A stretch of DNA of 29,305 nt from contig CAYMTE010000014.1 of assembly GCA_964393325.1 (NCBI GenBank), forward strand, positions 1 to 29,305, read 5' to 3'. The notes beneath the pieces are model-generated. The model was given only the letters and a program-made list of their open reading frames with translations, was not told the DNA's origin and did not search any database. The position numbers were made by a program, and so were the translations under genes. Positions 1-5,808 of the stretch are shown here, piece by piece; position 1 is the first letter of the stretch; each line of letters opens with the position of its first letter. Source of the stretch: JBAZWV01 sp964393325. Lineage in GTDB: Bacteria > Patescibacteriota > Patescibacteriia > 2-12-FULL-60-25.

Positions 1-396
1 CTTGGCTGCTACATCCTTTTCTGTCGCCGTGAGGGCGTGCGGCTCATCTCGGATTTGAAGATCGAAGAGCTCGACGATCTCAAGGTCGCGATGGGGAAGA
101 TCGAGTTCGCACTTCGATATCGCGATCCGTTTCGCGCGACGCATTTCAACTATCTCCAGTTGGGAAACGCGCTGCCGCTTCTGCATTTTCACGGCGTTCC
201 GCGATACAACGGTTCGCGGGCTCTCTCACGAGAGCTCTTGAACCGAGAAGTAACGGACTCGAATCCGGGTCATCCACCTGCGTGGAGTCGCGAGCAAATT
301 TCCCGCGAACAGATGGAGACGCTTCGGCATCTCATGGAGAAATGCATGGCCGAAGATCCCTTCTTCAAAGGAATTCGCGAAGCAATTGATCGTTGA
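1..396 (+). CDS. HIT-family nucleotide hydrolase/transferase, 5'-truncated by window edge
   Basis: The frame is open from the first base and ends with TGA at 394-396, so only the C-terminal ~131 residues are visible. The segment has the layout of a histidine-triad (HIT) protein: a hydrophobic strand (YILF), a helix starting at DLKIEELDDL, then a conserved asparagine-containing strand (YLQLGN) leading into LLHFHGVPR. HIT proteins hydrolyse or transfer nucleotidyl groups with a central His nucleophile in an HxHxHxx motif. Here the middle and last His are present but the first position is Leu. The tail after the motif is longer than in Hint-type enzymes. A strong terminator follows 10 bases after the stop. 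The substrate cannot be predicted. Confidence 0.72.
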   Translation, partial: LGCYILFCRREGVRLISDLKIEELDDLKVAMGKIEFALRYRDPFRATHFNYLQLGNALPLLHFHGVPRYNGSRALSRELLNREVTDSNPGHPPAWSREQISREQMETLRHLMEKCMAEDPFFKGIREAIDR

Positions 397-405
397 ACGA
401 TCTTG

Positions 406-429
406 ATCCGACACGTGTCGGATTTTTTT
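406..429 (+). terminator. Rho-independent terminator after the HIT gene
   Basis: A perfect palindrome, ATCCGACACGTGTCGGAT at 406-423, runs straight into seven T residues (423-429). A smaller hairpin (GATCGTT/AACGATC, 388-402) overlaps the stop codon just upstream. Confidence 0.9.
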
Positions 430-475
430 GTCCCATTGACATATCTGTAAAAATTCTTCAGCGGTATATATACGG

Positions 476-541
476 GCCGGTGGCAGGTGCAGACCAAGAC
501 TTGGTAATCTTTGGTCCGGGGTTCGATTCCCCTCGCCGGCT
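476..541 (+). tRNA. tRNA-Thr(GGU)-like element with a collapsed D arm (pseudo-tRNA or unusual tRNA)
   Basis: Visible parts: a 7-bp acceptor stem GCCGGTG (476-482) with CGCCGGC (534-540); a T arm with loop TTCGATT (522-528) and stem CGGGG/CCCCT, the outermost pair mismatched; and an anticodon-like hairpin whose loop holds TTGGTAA, giving GGU (Thr) at 503-505 with U33 and A37. It departs from a normal tRNA in several ways. It is only 66 nt long. There is no AGTTGGTAGAGC-type D loop, only about 8 nt where the D arm should be. The anticodon stem pairs properly only as GACCAAGA/TCTTTGGTC with one bulged base and an 8-nt loop. CCA is not encoded. The acceptor helix can be extended to 12 bp (TACGG 471-475 with TCGTA 541-545), pairing the discriminator base. 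A TATATA at 465-470 sits just upstream. It may be a decayed tRNA-Thr gene or a tRNA-like RNA. Confidence 0.5.
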
Positions 542-553
542 CGTACAATAGAA

Positions 554-582
554 TTGACGTACGTAAAAAAGACTGATACGTT
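554..582 (+). promoter_or_regulatory. Candidate extended -10 promoter for a small RNA
   Basis: TTGACG (554-559), a 17-nt spacer, and TACGTT (577-582) preceded by TG at 574-575. The predicted transcription start is about 588-590, the first base of the segment complementary to the tRNA-like anticodon arm. Confidence 0.4.
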
Positions 583-588
583 TCTTTT

Positions 589-663
589 AGATTACCAAGT
601 CTCGGTTTAGCCACTGCGAAAGAAAGCACATCCCTCGACATCCCGTCGGGGGATTTGTTTTTT
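589..663 (+). ncRNA. Candidate ~75-nt small RNA antisense to the tRNA-like anticodon arm
   Basis: No coding frame fits this intergenic stretch. It is bounded by a promoter-like sequence (554-582) and a strong terminator (630-663). Its first 20 bases (589-608) are complementary to 491-510 of the upstream tRNA-like element with one mismatch (A496/C603) and one G-U pair. The core, 589-602 with 497-510, is 14 perfect base pairs covering the whole anticodon loop. Two readings are possible: a separate RNA acting on the tRNA-like RNA or on a genomic tRNA-Thr(GGU), or one co-transcript from about 474 that folds back on itself. No known RNA family was recognised, so this is inference from sequence alone. 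Confidence 0.35.
630..663 (+). terminator. Rho-independent terminator of the tRNA-like/small RNA unit
   Basis: ATCCCTCGAC (630-639) pairs with GTCGGGGGAT (645-654) around a 5-nt loop, with one T-G pair, followed by TTGTTTTTT (655-663). It lies at the 3' end of the convergent Nudix gene. Confidence 0.85.
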
Positions 664-1183
664 ACAGCAACTTCAAAAAATCCAATCCCAGATACCCAAC
701 CTCCACGTCCGAAAGATTCCCACTTCGAAGATGTTGGCGGAAGTCGGGGAGTGGCATAAGAACTGTTTCGATAAATTCGTGTTCGTCTGGTGTGGGTTCG
801 GTGACCTTGTGGCAGTTTGTCGCCACGAAGCAGGATCGGATCATTGTCGAATAGCCGCAATCGATACAACCGGTGACGAATCGCATGTCGCCGGCGTAGC
901 CAGTTTCTTCAAGGAGTTCGCGTTTTGCGGCGTCGATTGGCATTTCATCTTTTTCAACTCCTCCGCCGGGGAGCTCAAGTAGCACGTGTTCGGGTCCAGG
1001 ACGAAATTGCTTTGCGAGAATGACGTCATTCGTATCCGTTAGTGCGAGAATGCAGACGGACGGCCCCTCTTGTTTGACGACGAATTCCGCCTCCGTGCCA
1101 TTTGGAAGTTTGAAAACGCGCGAGAGAAGTCGACGAAAACCGACTTTGATCGGTTGTTCGGATTGTTTGATCCAGGCGAGCAT
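662..1183 (-). CDS. Nudix hydrolase, ADP-ribose pyrophosphatase-like
   Basis: This 173-residue protein carries a complete Nudix box (Gx5Ex7REUxEExGU): G74, E80, R88-E89, E92-E93 and G95. The EExG glutamates bind the catalytic divalent metal. The N-terminal ~70 residues form a beta-rich lead-in (FKLPNGTEAEFVVKQEGPSV, QFRPGPEHVLLELPGG) of the kind seen in ADP-ribose pyrophosphatases, where it helps dimerise and bind substrate. Family members cleave nucleoside diphosphates linked to another moiety, as housecleaning enzymes in the cytoplasm. It starts at ATG 1183 on the minus strand, with no clear Shine-Dalgarno, and stops against the convergent small-RNA terminator. A terminator for the upstream gene lies between it and the hypothetical gene at 1286-1702, so it is probably a separate unit. 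Substrate is uncertain. Confidence 0.85.
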   Translation of the reverse strand: MLAWIKQSEQPIKVGFRRLLSRVFKLPNGTEAEFVVKQEGPSVCILALTDTNDVILAKQFRPGPEHVLLELPGGGVEKDEMPIDAAKRELLEETGYAGDMRFVTGCIDCGYSTMIRSCFVATNCHKVTEPTPDEHEFIETVLMPLPDFRQHLRSGNLSDVEVGYLGLDFLKLL

Positions 1184-1233
1184 ATAAAAAGTTTTGCATA
1201 CGCCGTTTGAATACGCAAATAGGAGTATTTGAA

Positions 1234-1260
1234 TAAAAAAACACGATCCGAAGATCGTGG
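1234..1260 (-). terminator. Minus-strand rho-independent terminator
   Basis: Read on the minus strand: CACGATC, loop TTCG, GATCGTG, then seven T residues (A-run at 1235-1241 on plus). It ends the SPFH-hypothetical unit. Just beyond it is a palindrome, CAAATA-GGAG-TATTTG (1216-1231), in the region that must hold the Nudix promoter. Confidence 0.88.
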
Positions 1261-1285
1261 AGTGTCGGGCGTTCCGATGTTGCTG

Positions 1286-1702
1286 TCAGGCGTCGACCGG
1301 AATGCGACCGGCGGCGACGTCGACTAGGAACGTCTCGATCACGTAGTGGAGAACGTTTTTCCCGTCCGCATCGAGACTACGTTTCCCGAGCTCGGGCGGG
1401 TTCGCATCGAGCACGATGCTCTGAACGACCGCGGGGATGTTGAAGTTCATCTCCGCGCGCAGCGTCGAGCTGCTGTCTTCGAGGAGCGTCCTCGCGTGAG
1501 CGTTGTGCACGGCGCGCGCGATGTGTGGAAGCCCCTCCCAGGGCTGATCGCGCGGCCGGCGCGCACGGGCGTTCGCGATCGCCGCGTCCAAGGCGGGGAA
1601 CGTCTTGGTGCCCGCGACGTACGCGTCGAGATAGCGAAAGCCCTGCAAGAGCTGTTCACCGGTGATGAGTGTCCCGCGTCGCGTATCCGGTTCGTCGAAC
1701 AT
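1286..1702 (-). CDS. Hypothetical protein downstream of the SPFH gene
   Basis: A 138-residue protein of no family I recognise. It starts at ATG 1702 behind a strong Shine-Dalgarno (GGAGGT, 6 nt upstream). No signal peptide, membrane segment or Cys/His cluster is visible. It looks like a soluble, mostly helical acidic protein with an Arg-rich patch (ARARRPRDQPW, residues ~47-57). It lies 44 bases downstream of the SPFH gene on the same strand and is followed by a terminator, so the two are probably co-transcribed. Coding is supported by the RBS, the intact frame and the terminator position. There is an overlapping plus-strand frame of similar length, but it lacks an RBS. Confidence 0.65.
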   Translation of the reverse strand: MFDEPDTRRGTLITGEQLLQGFRYLDAYVAGTKTFPALDAAIANARARRPRDQPWEGLPHIARAVHNAHARTLLEDSSSTLRAEMNFNIPAVVQSIVLDANPPELGKRSLDADGKNVLHYVIETFLVDVAAGRIPVDA

Positions 1703-1746
1703 GTGTACCTCCGAGGATGAGAACGGTTTGTTCGTGTGTGTGACGC

Positions 1747-2658
1747 CTATTCGTGTTTCGGCTGTTTAAGCGTCTCCGCATTGAAGATAAACGGTTGATT
1801 GTTCGGGATCATCACGACGCTCACGTTTGGCGAAAGTTTTTTCGCAAACTCATATTGAATGAGTTCTGGCGTGATGGACGTATTCAACACCTTGTTCGCT
1901 TCCGCCTGCTTCTGTGCGTTGACGAGCGCCGCATCGCCAACTCCTTTCGCCTTCTCAATTTCTTGCTGCGCCTTCGCAGTTTCCGCAGCGACCTTCTCAC
2001 GCTCTGCAAGCGCAAGCTGACTCTGGCTTTGTTTTTCTTCGATGGCGCTCTGGAATTTTTCCGAGAACTTGATGTTGTTGATCAGCAGGTCGTGAACGTC
2101 GATCGAGTATTCTTGCAACTCCAGGGTCAGTCGCTCACGGACGTTCTTCCGAATTTGCTCCCGATTCGGAGCAATGTCGACGCTCGTATATTTTACGATT
2201 TCGTCCTTGAATGCCTGCGCGACGCGCGGCATCACGAGAACGTCATAGTATTTCGATCCAACCTCACGGTAGAGTTCCTGGATGTGTTTGGGGGAGACCT
2301 GCACGTTGATCGTCGCCTCGATGTAGACGTCTTGCGTCTCCTTGCTGAACGACTCCAGTCGTTCGAACTTGTACCCCTGCACTTGAACAGTAACAGGTTT
2401 GATCTCCTGCCAGGGCGCGATCCATTGCAGGCCTTCCGGTCGCCGACCCGTGATAGCGCCGAACGTGTACACGAGGCCTACGTTTCCGGCCGGCACCTCT
2501 TTGTACGAGTTGAAGAGGGTAATAATGCCGATGATAGCGATGCCGACGAAGGAAGCGATGGTAGCTGCGGGGGTTCCTTTTGCGATGTGCTTCTTTAAGA
2601 AAAGGATGAGGAGCGCGAAGGTCACGGTGATGCTGAGTATCGCGATAATATATCCCAT
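1747..2658 (-). CDS. SPFH/band-7 (prohibitin/stomatin-like) membrane protein
   Basis: A 303-residue protein starting at ATG 2658, chosen over an upstream in-frame ATG (2727) because AGAGG lies just before it and because it places a membrane segment directly at the N-terminus. Two hydrophobic segments (roughly residues 3-22 and 31-50) precede a band-7 domain beginning at EVPAGNVGLVYTFG. A charged, Ala/Glu/Gln-rich coiled coil follows (EREKVAAETAKAQQEIEKAK). The order TM, SPFH, coiled coil is that of prohibitins and related microdomain scaffolds, which oligomerise on the membrane and often modulate FtsH-type proteases. No NfeD-type or protease gene is adjacent. The promoter is at 2696-2724. The short downstream gene may be its partner. 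Confidence 0.88.
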   Translation of the reverse strand: MGYIIAILSITVTFALLILFLKKHIAKGTPAATIASFVGIAIIGIITLFNSYKEVPAGNVGLVYTFGAITGRRPEGLQWIAPWQEIKPVTVQVQGYKFERLESFSKETQDVYIEATINVQVSPKHIQELYREVGSKYYDVLVMPRVAQAFKDEIVKYTSVDIAPNREQIRKNVRERLTLELQEYSIDVHDLLINNIKFSEKFQSAIEEKQSQSQLALAEREKVAAETAKAQQEIEKAKGVGDAALVNAQKQAEANKVLNTSITPELIQYEFAKKLSPNVSVVMIPNNQPFIFNAETLKQPKHE

Positions 2659-2695
2659 GGATCCTCTTTGGTTGTGGAAGAGCGATTGCGTCTCT

Positions 2696-2724
2696 CTCGT
2701 ACAGAATTTTGGGTGTTTTGTCAA
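2696..2724 (-). promoter_or_regulatory. Promoter of the SPFH gene
   Basis: On the minus strand TTGACA (2724-2719), a 17-nt spacer and TACGAG (2701-2696). It lies about 38 bases upstream of the chosen ATG and inside the longer reading frame, which supports the shorter SPFH start. Confidence 0.55.
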
Positions 2725-2728
2725 CATC

Positions 2729-2757
2729 TTGCCTATCTTTGTTTCATCCGGTTAGAT
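2729..2757 (+). promoter_or_regulatory. Promoter of the Phd/YefM-like gene
   Basis: TTGCCT (2729-2734), a 17-nt spacer, TTAGAT (2752-2757). The ATG is 9 bases after the -10 box, so the transcript would have almost no leader. Confidence 0.4.
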
Positions 2758-2766
2758 GGAGAGACT

Positions 2767-3126
2767 ATGTCACTTCAACGTGTGCTTGAAACGGCTCGAA
2801 AGACGGGGACGCCGGTCATTATTACGGATGTTGCTGGCCGAGAGCCGATGGTGATTTTGCCGCTGGAACAGTTCGAGGCGATGGCAGGGGACGGGGATGG
2901 TCGAGGGCCGAGTGGCGAGGGCCGAGTGGCGCGTGAGCCGATCTCGAAAGAAGAGCGGGTTGTCCGCGTTCTGGAAGAGATCGCTGCAGAACGTGCGGAA
3001 ACACGGGTAGAACAGGAATTGCCGATCAATGTAGAGTCCTTGTCGGTCGAAGTACCGGTTCCGCAGGACATCTCCCTTGAAGAGCGGTTCTATCTTGAGC
3101 CTCTAGAAGATAAGGATAAGGTATAG
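2767..3126 (+). CDS. Small protein with Phd/YefM-like N-terminus, acidic C-terminus
   Basis: The 119-residue protein starts at ATG 2767; GGAGAG lies just upstream and the longer in-frame extension overlaps the SPFH promoter. Residues 1-38 (TGTPVIITDVAGREPMVILPLEQFEAM) resemble the N-terminal fold of Phd/YefM-type antitoxins and related DNA-binding proteins: helix, two strands around a TP(V/I)xIT motif, and LPLExxE. Residues ~39-60 are a Gly/Arg/Pro linker encoded by heptanucleotide repeats, and the rest is strongly acidic (EERFYLEPLEDKDK). No toxin gene is adjacent: the next plus-strand gene is tuf, and the upstream gene is divergent. It may be a solitary regulator rather than half of a toxin-antitoxin pair. 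Family assignment is tentative. Confidence 0.6.
   Translation: MSLQRVLETARKTGTPVIITDVAGREPMVILPLEQFEAMAGDGDGRGPSGEGRVAREPISKEERVVRVLEEIAAERAETRVEQELPINVESLSVEVPVPQDISLEERFYLEPLEDKDKV
2902..2936 (+). repeat. Five tandem heptanucleotide repeats (CGAGGGC/CGAGTGG type) inside a CDS
   Basis: CGAGGGC, CGAGTGG, CGAGGGC, CGAGTGG, CGCGTGA in direct succession. Because 7 is not a multiple of 3 the reading frame rotates, giving a non-periodic Gly/Arg/Glu linker. The same heptad type recurs at 4862-4889. Confidence 0.8.
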
Positions 3127-3181
3127 AAAATCGCTTATTTTAGCTAAAAAAATTGACAACTTCTCGTGGGATAGCCGGGGC

Positions 3182-3210
3182 TTGCGTCATTTTTTTACTT
3201 CTGGTATAGT
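3182..3210 (+). promoter_or_regulatory. Promoter of the tuf-ribosomal protein operon
   Basis: TTGCGT (3182-3187), a 17-nt spacer, TATAGT (3205-3210), with the extended -10 TGG at 3202-3204. The predicted start is near 3217, giving a ~66-nt leader. A TTGACA at 3153-3158 has no -10 box at a proper distance. Confidence 0.6.
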
Positions 3211-3239
3211 CCTCGTGCTTTAAAAAGCCTTAATTTTAA

Positions 3240-3257
3240 GGGCCGATTTACTGGCCC
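3240..3257 (+). promoter_or_regulatory. Leader hairpin upstream of tuf
   Basis: GGGCC (3240-3244) and GGCCC (3253-3257) enclose an 8-nt loop, 26 bases before the tuf ATG. There is no T-run, so it is not a terminator. No Shine-Dalgarno is visible before tuf. Confidence 0.4.
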
Positions 3258-3282
3258 GACGTATCGTAATTGCAAGACTTCT

Positions 3283-4473
3283 ATGGCGGAAATGTTTGAT
3301 CGCTCCAAACCCCACGTCAACGTCGGAACCATTGGTCACGTCGACCACGGGAAGACTACGACGACCGCAGCAATCCTCGCGGTGTTGAGTTCGCACGGTC
3401 AGAAAGCGCAGACAAAAGGCGTTGATGACCTCGACAAGGCTCCGGAATCCAAAGCTCGTGGTATCACGATCGCTACGGCGCACACGGAGTACGAGTCCGA
3501 CAAGCGCCACTATGCGCACGTCGACTGTCCAGGACACGCGGACTACATCAAGAACATGATCACGGGTGCCGCTCAAATGGACGGTGCTATCTTGGTCGTT
3601 TCTGCTGCAGACGGTCCGATGCCTCAGACACGCGAACACATCCTTCTTGCTCGTCAGGTCGGCGTTCCGGCAATCGTTGTCTTCTTGAACAAAGTTGACA
3701 TGGTTGATGATCCGGAGCTTATCGATCTCGTTGAACAGGAAGTTCGCGATCTCCTCAAGCAATACGAATACGATGGCGCAAACACCCCGGTTATCCGCGG
3801 TTCTGCGGCCAAGGCTCTTGCAAATCCGACGGATGAAGCGGCATCGAAGCCGATCCTCGACCTTATCAAGGCGTGTGATGAATTCATCCCTGACCCGGTT
3901 CGTGAAACGGACAAACCGTTCCTCATGCCGGTTGAAGACGTGTTCTCGATCGAAGGTCGCGGAACGGTTGTGACCGGTCGTATCGAGCGCGGTGTCGTCA
4001 AGTTGAACGAAGAAATCGAGATCGTTGGTCTCGGTGAAACCCGCAAAACGGTTGTCACAGGTATTGAAATGTTCAACAAGCAGTTGAACGAAGGTATGGC
4101 TGGTGACAACGCCGGACTTCTTCTTCGCGGTGTGAAGAAAGAAGACGTCGAACGTGGTATGGTGCTTGCGAAGCCAGCTTCCATCACCCCGCACACGGAA
4201 TTCGAAGCGGAAGTGTACGCCCTCACGAAGGAAGAAGGTGGTCGCCACAAGCCGTTCCTCACGGGATACAAGCCGCAATTCTACATCCGAACCACAGACG
4301 TGACGGGTGAAGTGAAGTTGCCGGAAGCGGTCGCGATGGTGAACCCGGGCGACACGGTGAACATGAACGTGACGCTCATCACGCCGGTTGCAATGGAAGA
4401 AAAGATGCGCTTTGCTATCCGCGAAGGTGGCAAGACGGTCGGCGCCGGTGTTGTAACAAAGATCATCAAATAA
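3283..4473 (+). CDS. tuf: Elongation factor Tu
   Basis: This 396-residue GTPase delivers aminoacyl-tRNA to the ribosomal A site. All G motifs are present: GHVDHGKT (18-25), the switch I segment RGITIATAHTEY, DCPGH, NKVD and GSA. Domains 2 and 3 follow with GRGTVVTGRIERG and the aminoacyl-tRNA contact region (GGRHKPF, RTTDVTG). Length is typical of bacterial EF-Tu. It is the first gene of the unit, directly behind the 3182-3210 promoter and 27 bases ahead of rpsJ. The usual str-operon neighbours rpsL, rpsG and fusA are absent upstream, so tuf heads the S10 cluster alone. Confidence 0.98.
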   Translation: MAEMFDRSKPHVNVGTIGHVDHGKTTTTAAILAVLSSHGQKAQTKGVDDLDKAPESKARGITIATAHTEYESDKRHYAHVDCPGHADYIKNMITGAAQMDGAILVVSAADGPMPQTREHILLARQVGVPAIVVFLNKVDMVDDPELIDLVEQEVRDLLKQYEYDGANTPVIRGSAAKALANPTDEAASKPILDLIKACDEFIPDPVRETDKPFLMPVEDVFSIEGRGTVVTGRIERGVVKLNEEIEIVGLGETRKTVVTGIEMFNKQLNEGMAGDNAGLLLRGVKKEDVERGMVLAKPASITPHTEFEAEVYALTKEEGGRHKPFLTGYKPQFYIRTTDVTGEVKLPEAVAMVNPGDTVNMNVTLITPVAMEEKMRFAIREGGKTVGAGVVTKIIK

Positions 4474-4500
4474 GACTTACGAAGGCTAACGGGATCGACC

Positions 4501-4848
4501 ATGACTGAAGCTCCTGCGAAAAAGGTTGCCGCCAAAGACGCCGCAGCCTCACGCGTCCGGATCAAAATCCGGGCGTATGACCACAAAATTATCGACCAAT
4601 CCACTCGCACGATCATTGATACGGCGGAGCGGACGGGTGCGAAGGTGGTCGGTCCCGTGCCCCTTCCGACGGAAAAGAAAAAGTGGACCGTGAACCGATC
4701 CACCTTCGTCCATAAGAATGCGCGTGAGCAGTTCGAGATGTGGATTCACAAGCGCATCGTTGACATCTTGGATCCAAATGCCAAGACCATCGATGCTCTT
4801 ACCTCACTCAACTTGCCAGCGGGCGTGGACGTCGAAATCAAAATGTAA
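4501..4848 (+). CDS. rpsJ: 30S ribosomal protein S10
   Basis: This 115-residue protein contains the full S10 fold: RIKIRAYDHKIID, GPVPLPTEKKKWTV and FVHKNAREQFEMWIHKR, then the C-terminal beta strand ending DVEIKM. S10 helps assemble the 30S head and, with NusB, takes part in antitermination. Compared with the ~103-residue E. coli protein it has an extra ~15-residue Ala/Lys-rich N-terminus. The start ATG is 27 bases after tuf with no clear Shine-Dalgarno. It is followed by an unusual 352-nt non-coding gap before rplC, the only long gap in the operon. Confidence 0.96.
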   Translation: MTEAPAKKVAAKDAAASRVRIKIRAYDHKIIDQSTRTIIDTAERTGAKVVGPVPLPTEKKKWTVNRSTFVHKNAREQFEMWIHKRIVDILDPNAKTIDALTSLNLPAGVDVEIKM

Positions 4849-4861
4849 TAAGAAAGAGTTT

Positions 4862-4922
4862 CGAGTGACGAGGAGTGAGGGTCGAGGAATATCTCGGAAC
4901 TCGCAACTCGGTACCCGTCACT
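4862..4922 (+). repeat. Inverted heptanucleotide repeat hairpin
   Basis: Four direct heptads on the left (CGAGTGA, CGAGGAG, TGAGGGT, CGAGGAA; 4862-4889) face complementary-type heptads on the right (AACTCGC, AACTCGG, TACCCGT; 4898-4918). The ends pair as AGTGACG (4864-4870) with CGTCACT (4916-4922), and CGAG (4883-4886) pairs with CTCG (4893-4896). The heptad belongs to the same type as the array at 2902-2936. Confidence 0.6.
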
Positions 4923-5081
4923 TTTCTAACGTTCCCCGCAGGAACGGTTTCCAAGGAGTAAGTTGCTCTCCGGTGGCCACCGGAGTAATCCCACAAGCGA
5001 TGTGGGGCTATGGCATAACCTCCCTGCTGCAAATCGAGAATGCGGATTTCCGACAATTGAAGCGCCTTTGATCGCTCAGAG

Positions 5082-5126
5082 GCCAGAGACGTGCAGATTA
5101 TCCCTGATGATCCTCATGTCTCTGGC
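5082..5126 (+). terminator. Terminator-like hairpin in the rplC leader (possible attenuator)
   Basis: GCCAGAGACGTG (5082-5093) pairs with CATGTCTCTGGC (5115-5126, one G-U). Above an internal mismatch, GATTAT (5096-5101) pairs with ATGATC (5107-5112) around the loop CCCTG. TTTT follows at 5127-5130. The U-run is short, so it may be an attenuator or a protein-binding stem rather than a full terminator. A second GGCCAG at 5140-5145 could compete for the 3' arm. Confidence 0.4.
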
Positions 5127-5200
5127 TTTTGCGTTCTGCGGCCAGCCTCTCTATTCCAGACGAACTGCCCCCGGGTATCCCCGAGGCAACAGTCAATGCT

Positions 5201-5803
5201 ATGAAATTCATTCTTGCGAAGAAACTCGAAATGTCACAGGTGTTCCGTCCCGATGGGACGGTTGTTCCCGTGACCCTCCTTCAGGCAGGACCGTGTGTGG
5301 TTACTCAGGTAAAAACCCCAGAACAAGATGGCTACCAAGCTGTCCAGATTGGTTTTTTGCCTGCGAAGCATCTGACAAAGTCGCTCGAAGGTCATCTCAA
5401 GGACCTTCCGAAGCTCCGCGAACTTCGCGAGTTTCGCATTGAGGGTGACGTCGCGATGAAGCGCGGTGACGCGATCGATGCGACGTCGTTCGCTCCGGGG
5501 GATGTTGTTCACGTGACAGGAACCTCAAAAGGAAAAGGATTTCAGGGTGTCGTGAAGCGCCACCACTTCTCCGGGTCTCCCGCATCGCACGGTCATAAGG
5601 ACCAGTTGCGCATGCCGGGTTCTTCGGGTGCGGGTGGTGTGCAGCACGTCATCAAGGGCGTACGCAAGCCTGGACGCATGGGTGGCGATACCGTAACCGT
5701 GAAAAATCTTGAAGTTATTGAAGTTCGTGATGGCGGCGTTCTCGCCGTGAAGGGTGCTGTGCCAGGCCCGCGTCACGCTGTTCTTGAACTTCGCACGGCC
5801 TAA
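5201..5803 (+). CDS. rplC: 50S ribosomal protein L3
   Basis: This 200-residue large-subunit protein helps initiate 50S assembly and reaches the peptidyl-transferase region. It starts MKFILAKKLEMSQ, the usual L3 opening with bound-Met-Thr-type start of the fold. It also shows GDVVHVTGTSKGKGFQGVVKRHHF, HGHKDQLRMPGS and the C-terminal VKGAVPGPRHAVLELR. The ATG at 5201 was chosen because the family consensus begins here; an in-frame upstream ATG (5129) would place 24 unrelated residues inside the structured leader. It is the first gene after the leader, and rplD follows 5 bases after the stop. Confidence 0.96.
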   Translation: MKFILAKKLEMSQVFRPDGTVVPVTLLQAGPCVVTQVKTPEQDGYQAVQIGFLPAKHLTKSLEGHLKDLPKLRELREFRIEGDVAMKRGDAIDATSFAPGDVVHVTGTSKGKGFQGVVKRHHFSGSPASHGHKDQLRMPGSSGAGGVQHVIKGVRKPGRMGGDTVTVKNLEVIEVRDGGVLAVKGAVPGPRHAVLELRTA

Positions 5804-5808
5804 CCGAT

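Larger units (their letters stand above)
4849..5200 (+). promoter_or_regulatory. Structured non-coding region between rpsJ and rplC (candidate leader/attenuator)
   Basis: This 352-nt gap has no convincing reading frame but a run of hairpins: an inverted heptad-repeat hairpin (4862-4922); CGTTCC/GGAACG (4930-4946); an 18-bp palindrome, CTCCGGT-GGCC-ACCGGAG (4968-4985); CCCACA/TGTGGG (4990-5006); AAATC/GATTT (5031-5049); and an 18-bp imperfect hairpin (5082-5126) followed by TTTT. All other gaps inside this operon are under 30 nt. In many bacteria S10-type operons are controlled by a ribosomal protein (L4 in E. coli) binding a leader upstream of rpsJ. Here a comparable structured region sits after rpsJ, so it could regulate the L3-SecY portion separately or carry an internal start. 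It does not match tmRNA, SRP RNA or RNase P RNA signatures that I can recognise. Confidence 0.5.

Noticed and set aside
436..470. TTGACA (436-441) paired with TATATA (465-470) as the tRNA-like promoter
   Set aside because: The spacer is 23 nt, too long for a normal sigma-70 promoter; TATATA alone remains possible.
1346..1720. 124-residue plus-strand frame opposite the 1286-1702 gene
   Set aside because: No ribosome-binding site or terminator on its strand; the minus frame has both.
2902..2936. Possible CRISPR-like repeat
   Set aside because: Units are only 7 bp, without spacers; no cas genes are in the window.
2767..3126. Toxin-antitoxin pair
   Set aside because: No toxin frame is adjacent on the same strand; the downstream gene is tuf.
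3220..4278. 352-residue minus-strand frame antisense to tuf
   Set aside because: No ribosome-binding site and no recognisable domain; tuf is certain on the other strand, and long antisense frames are common in GC-rich coding DNA.
4849..5200. tmRNA, SRP RNA or RNase P RNA in the rpsJ-rplC gap
   Set aside because: None of the conserved signatures (tRNA-like end, SRP tetraloop region, RNase P core) is visible.
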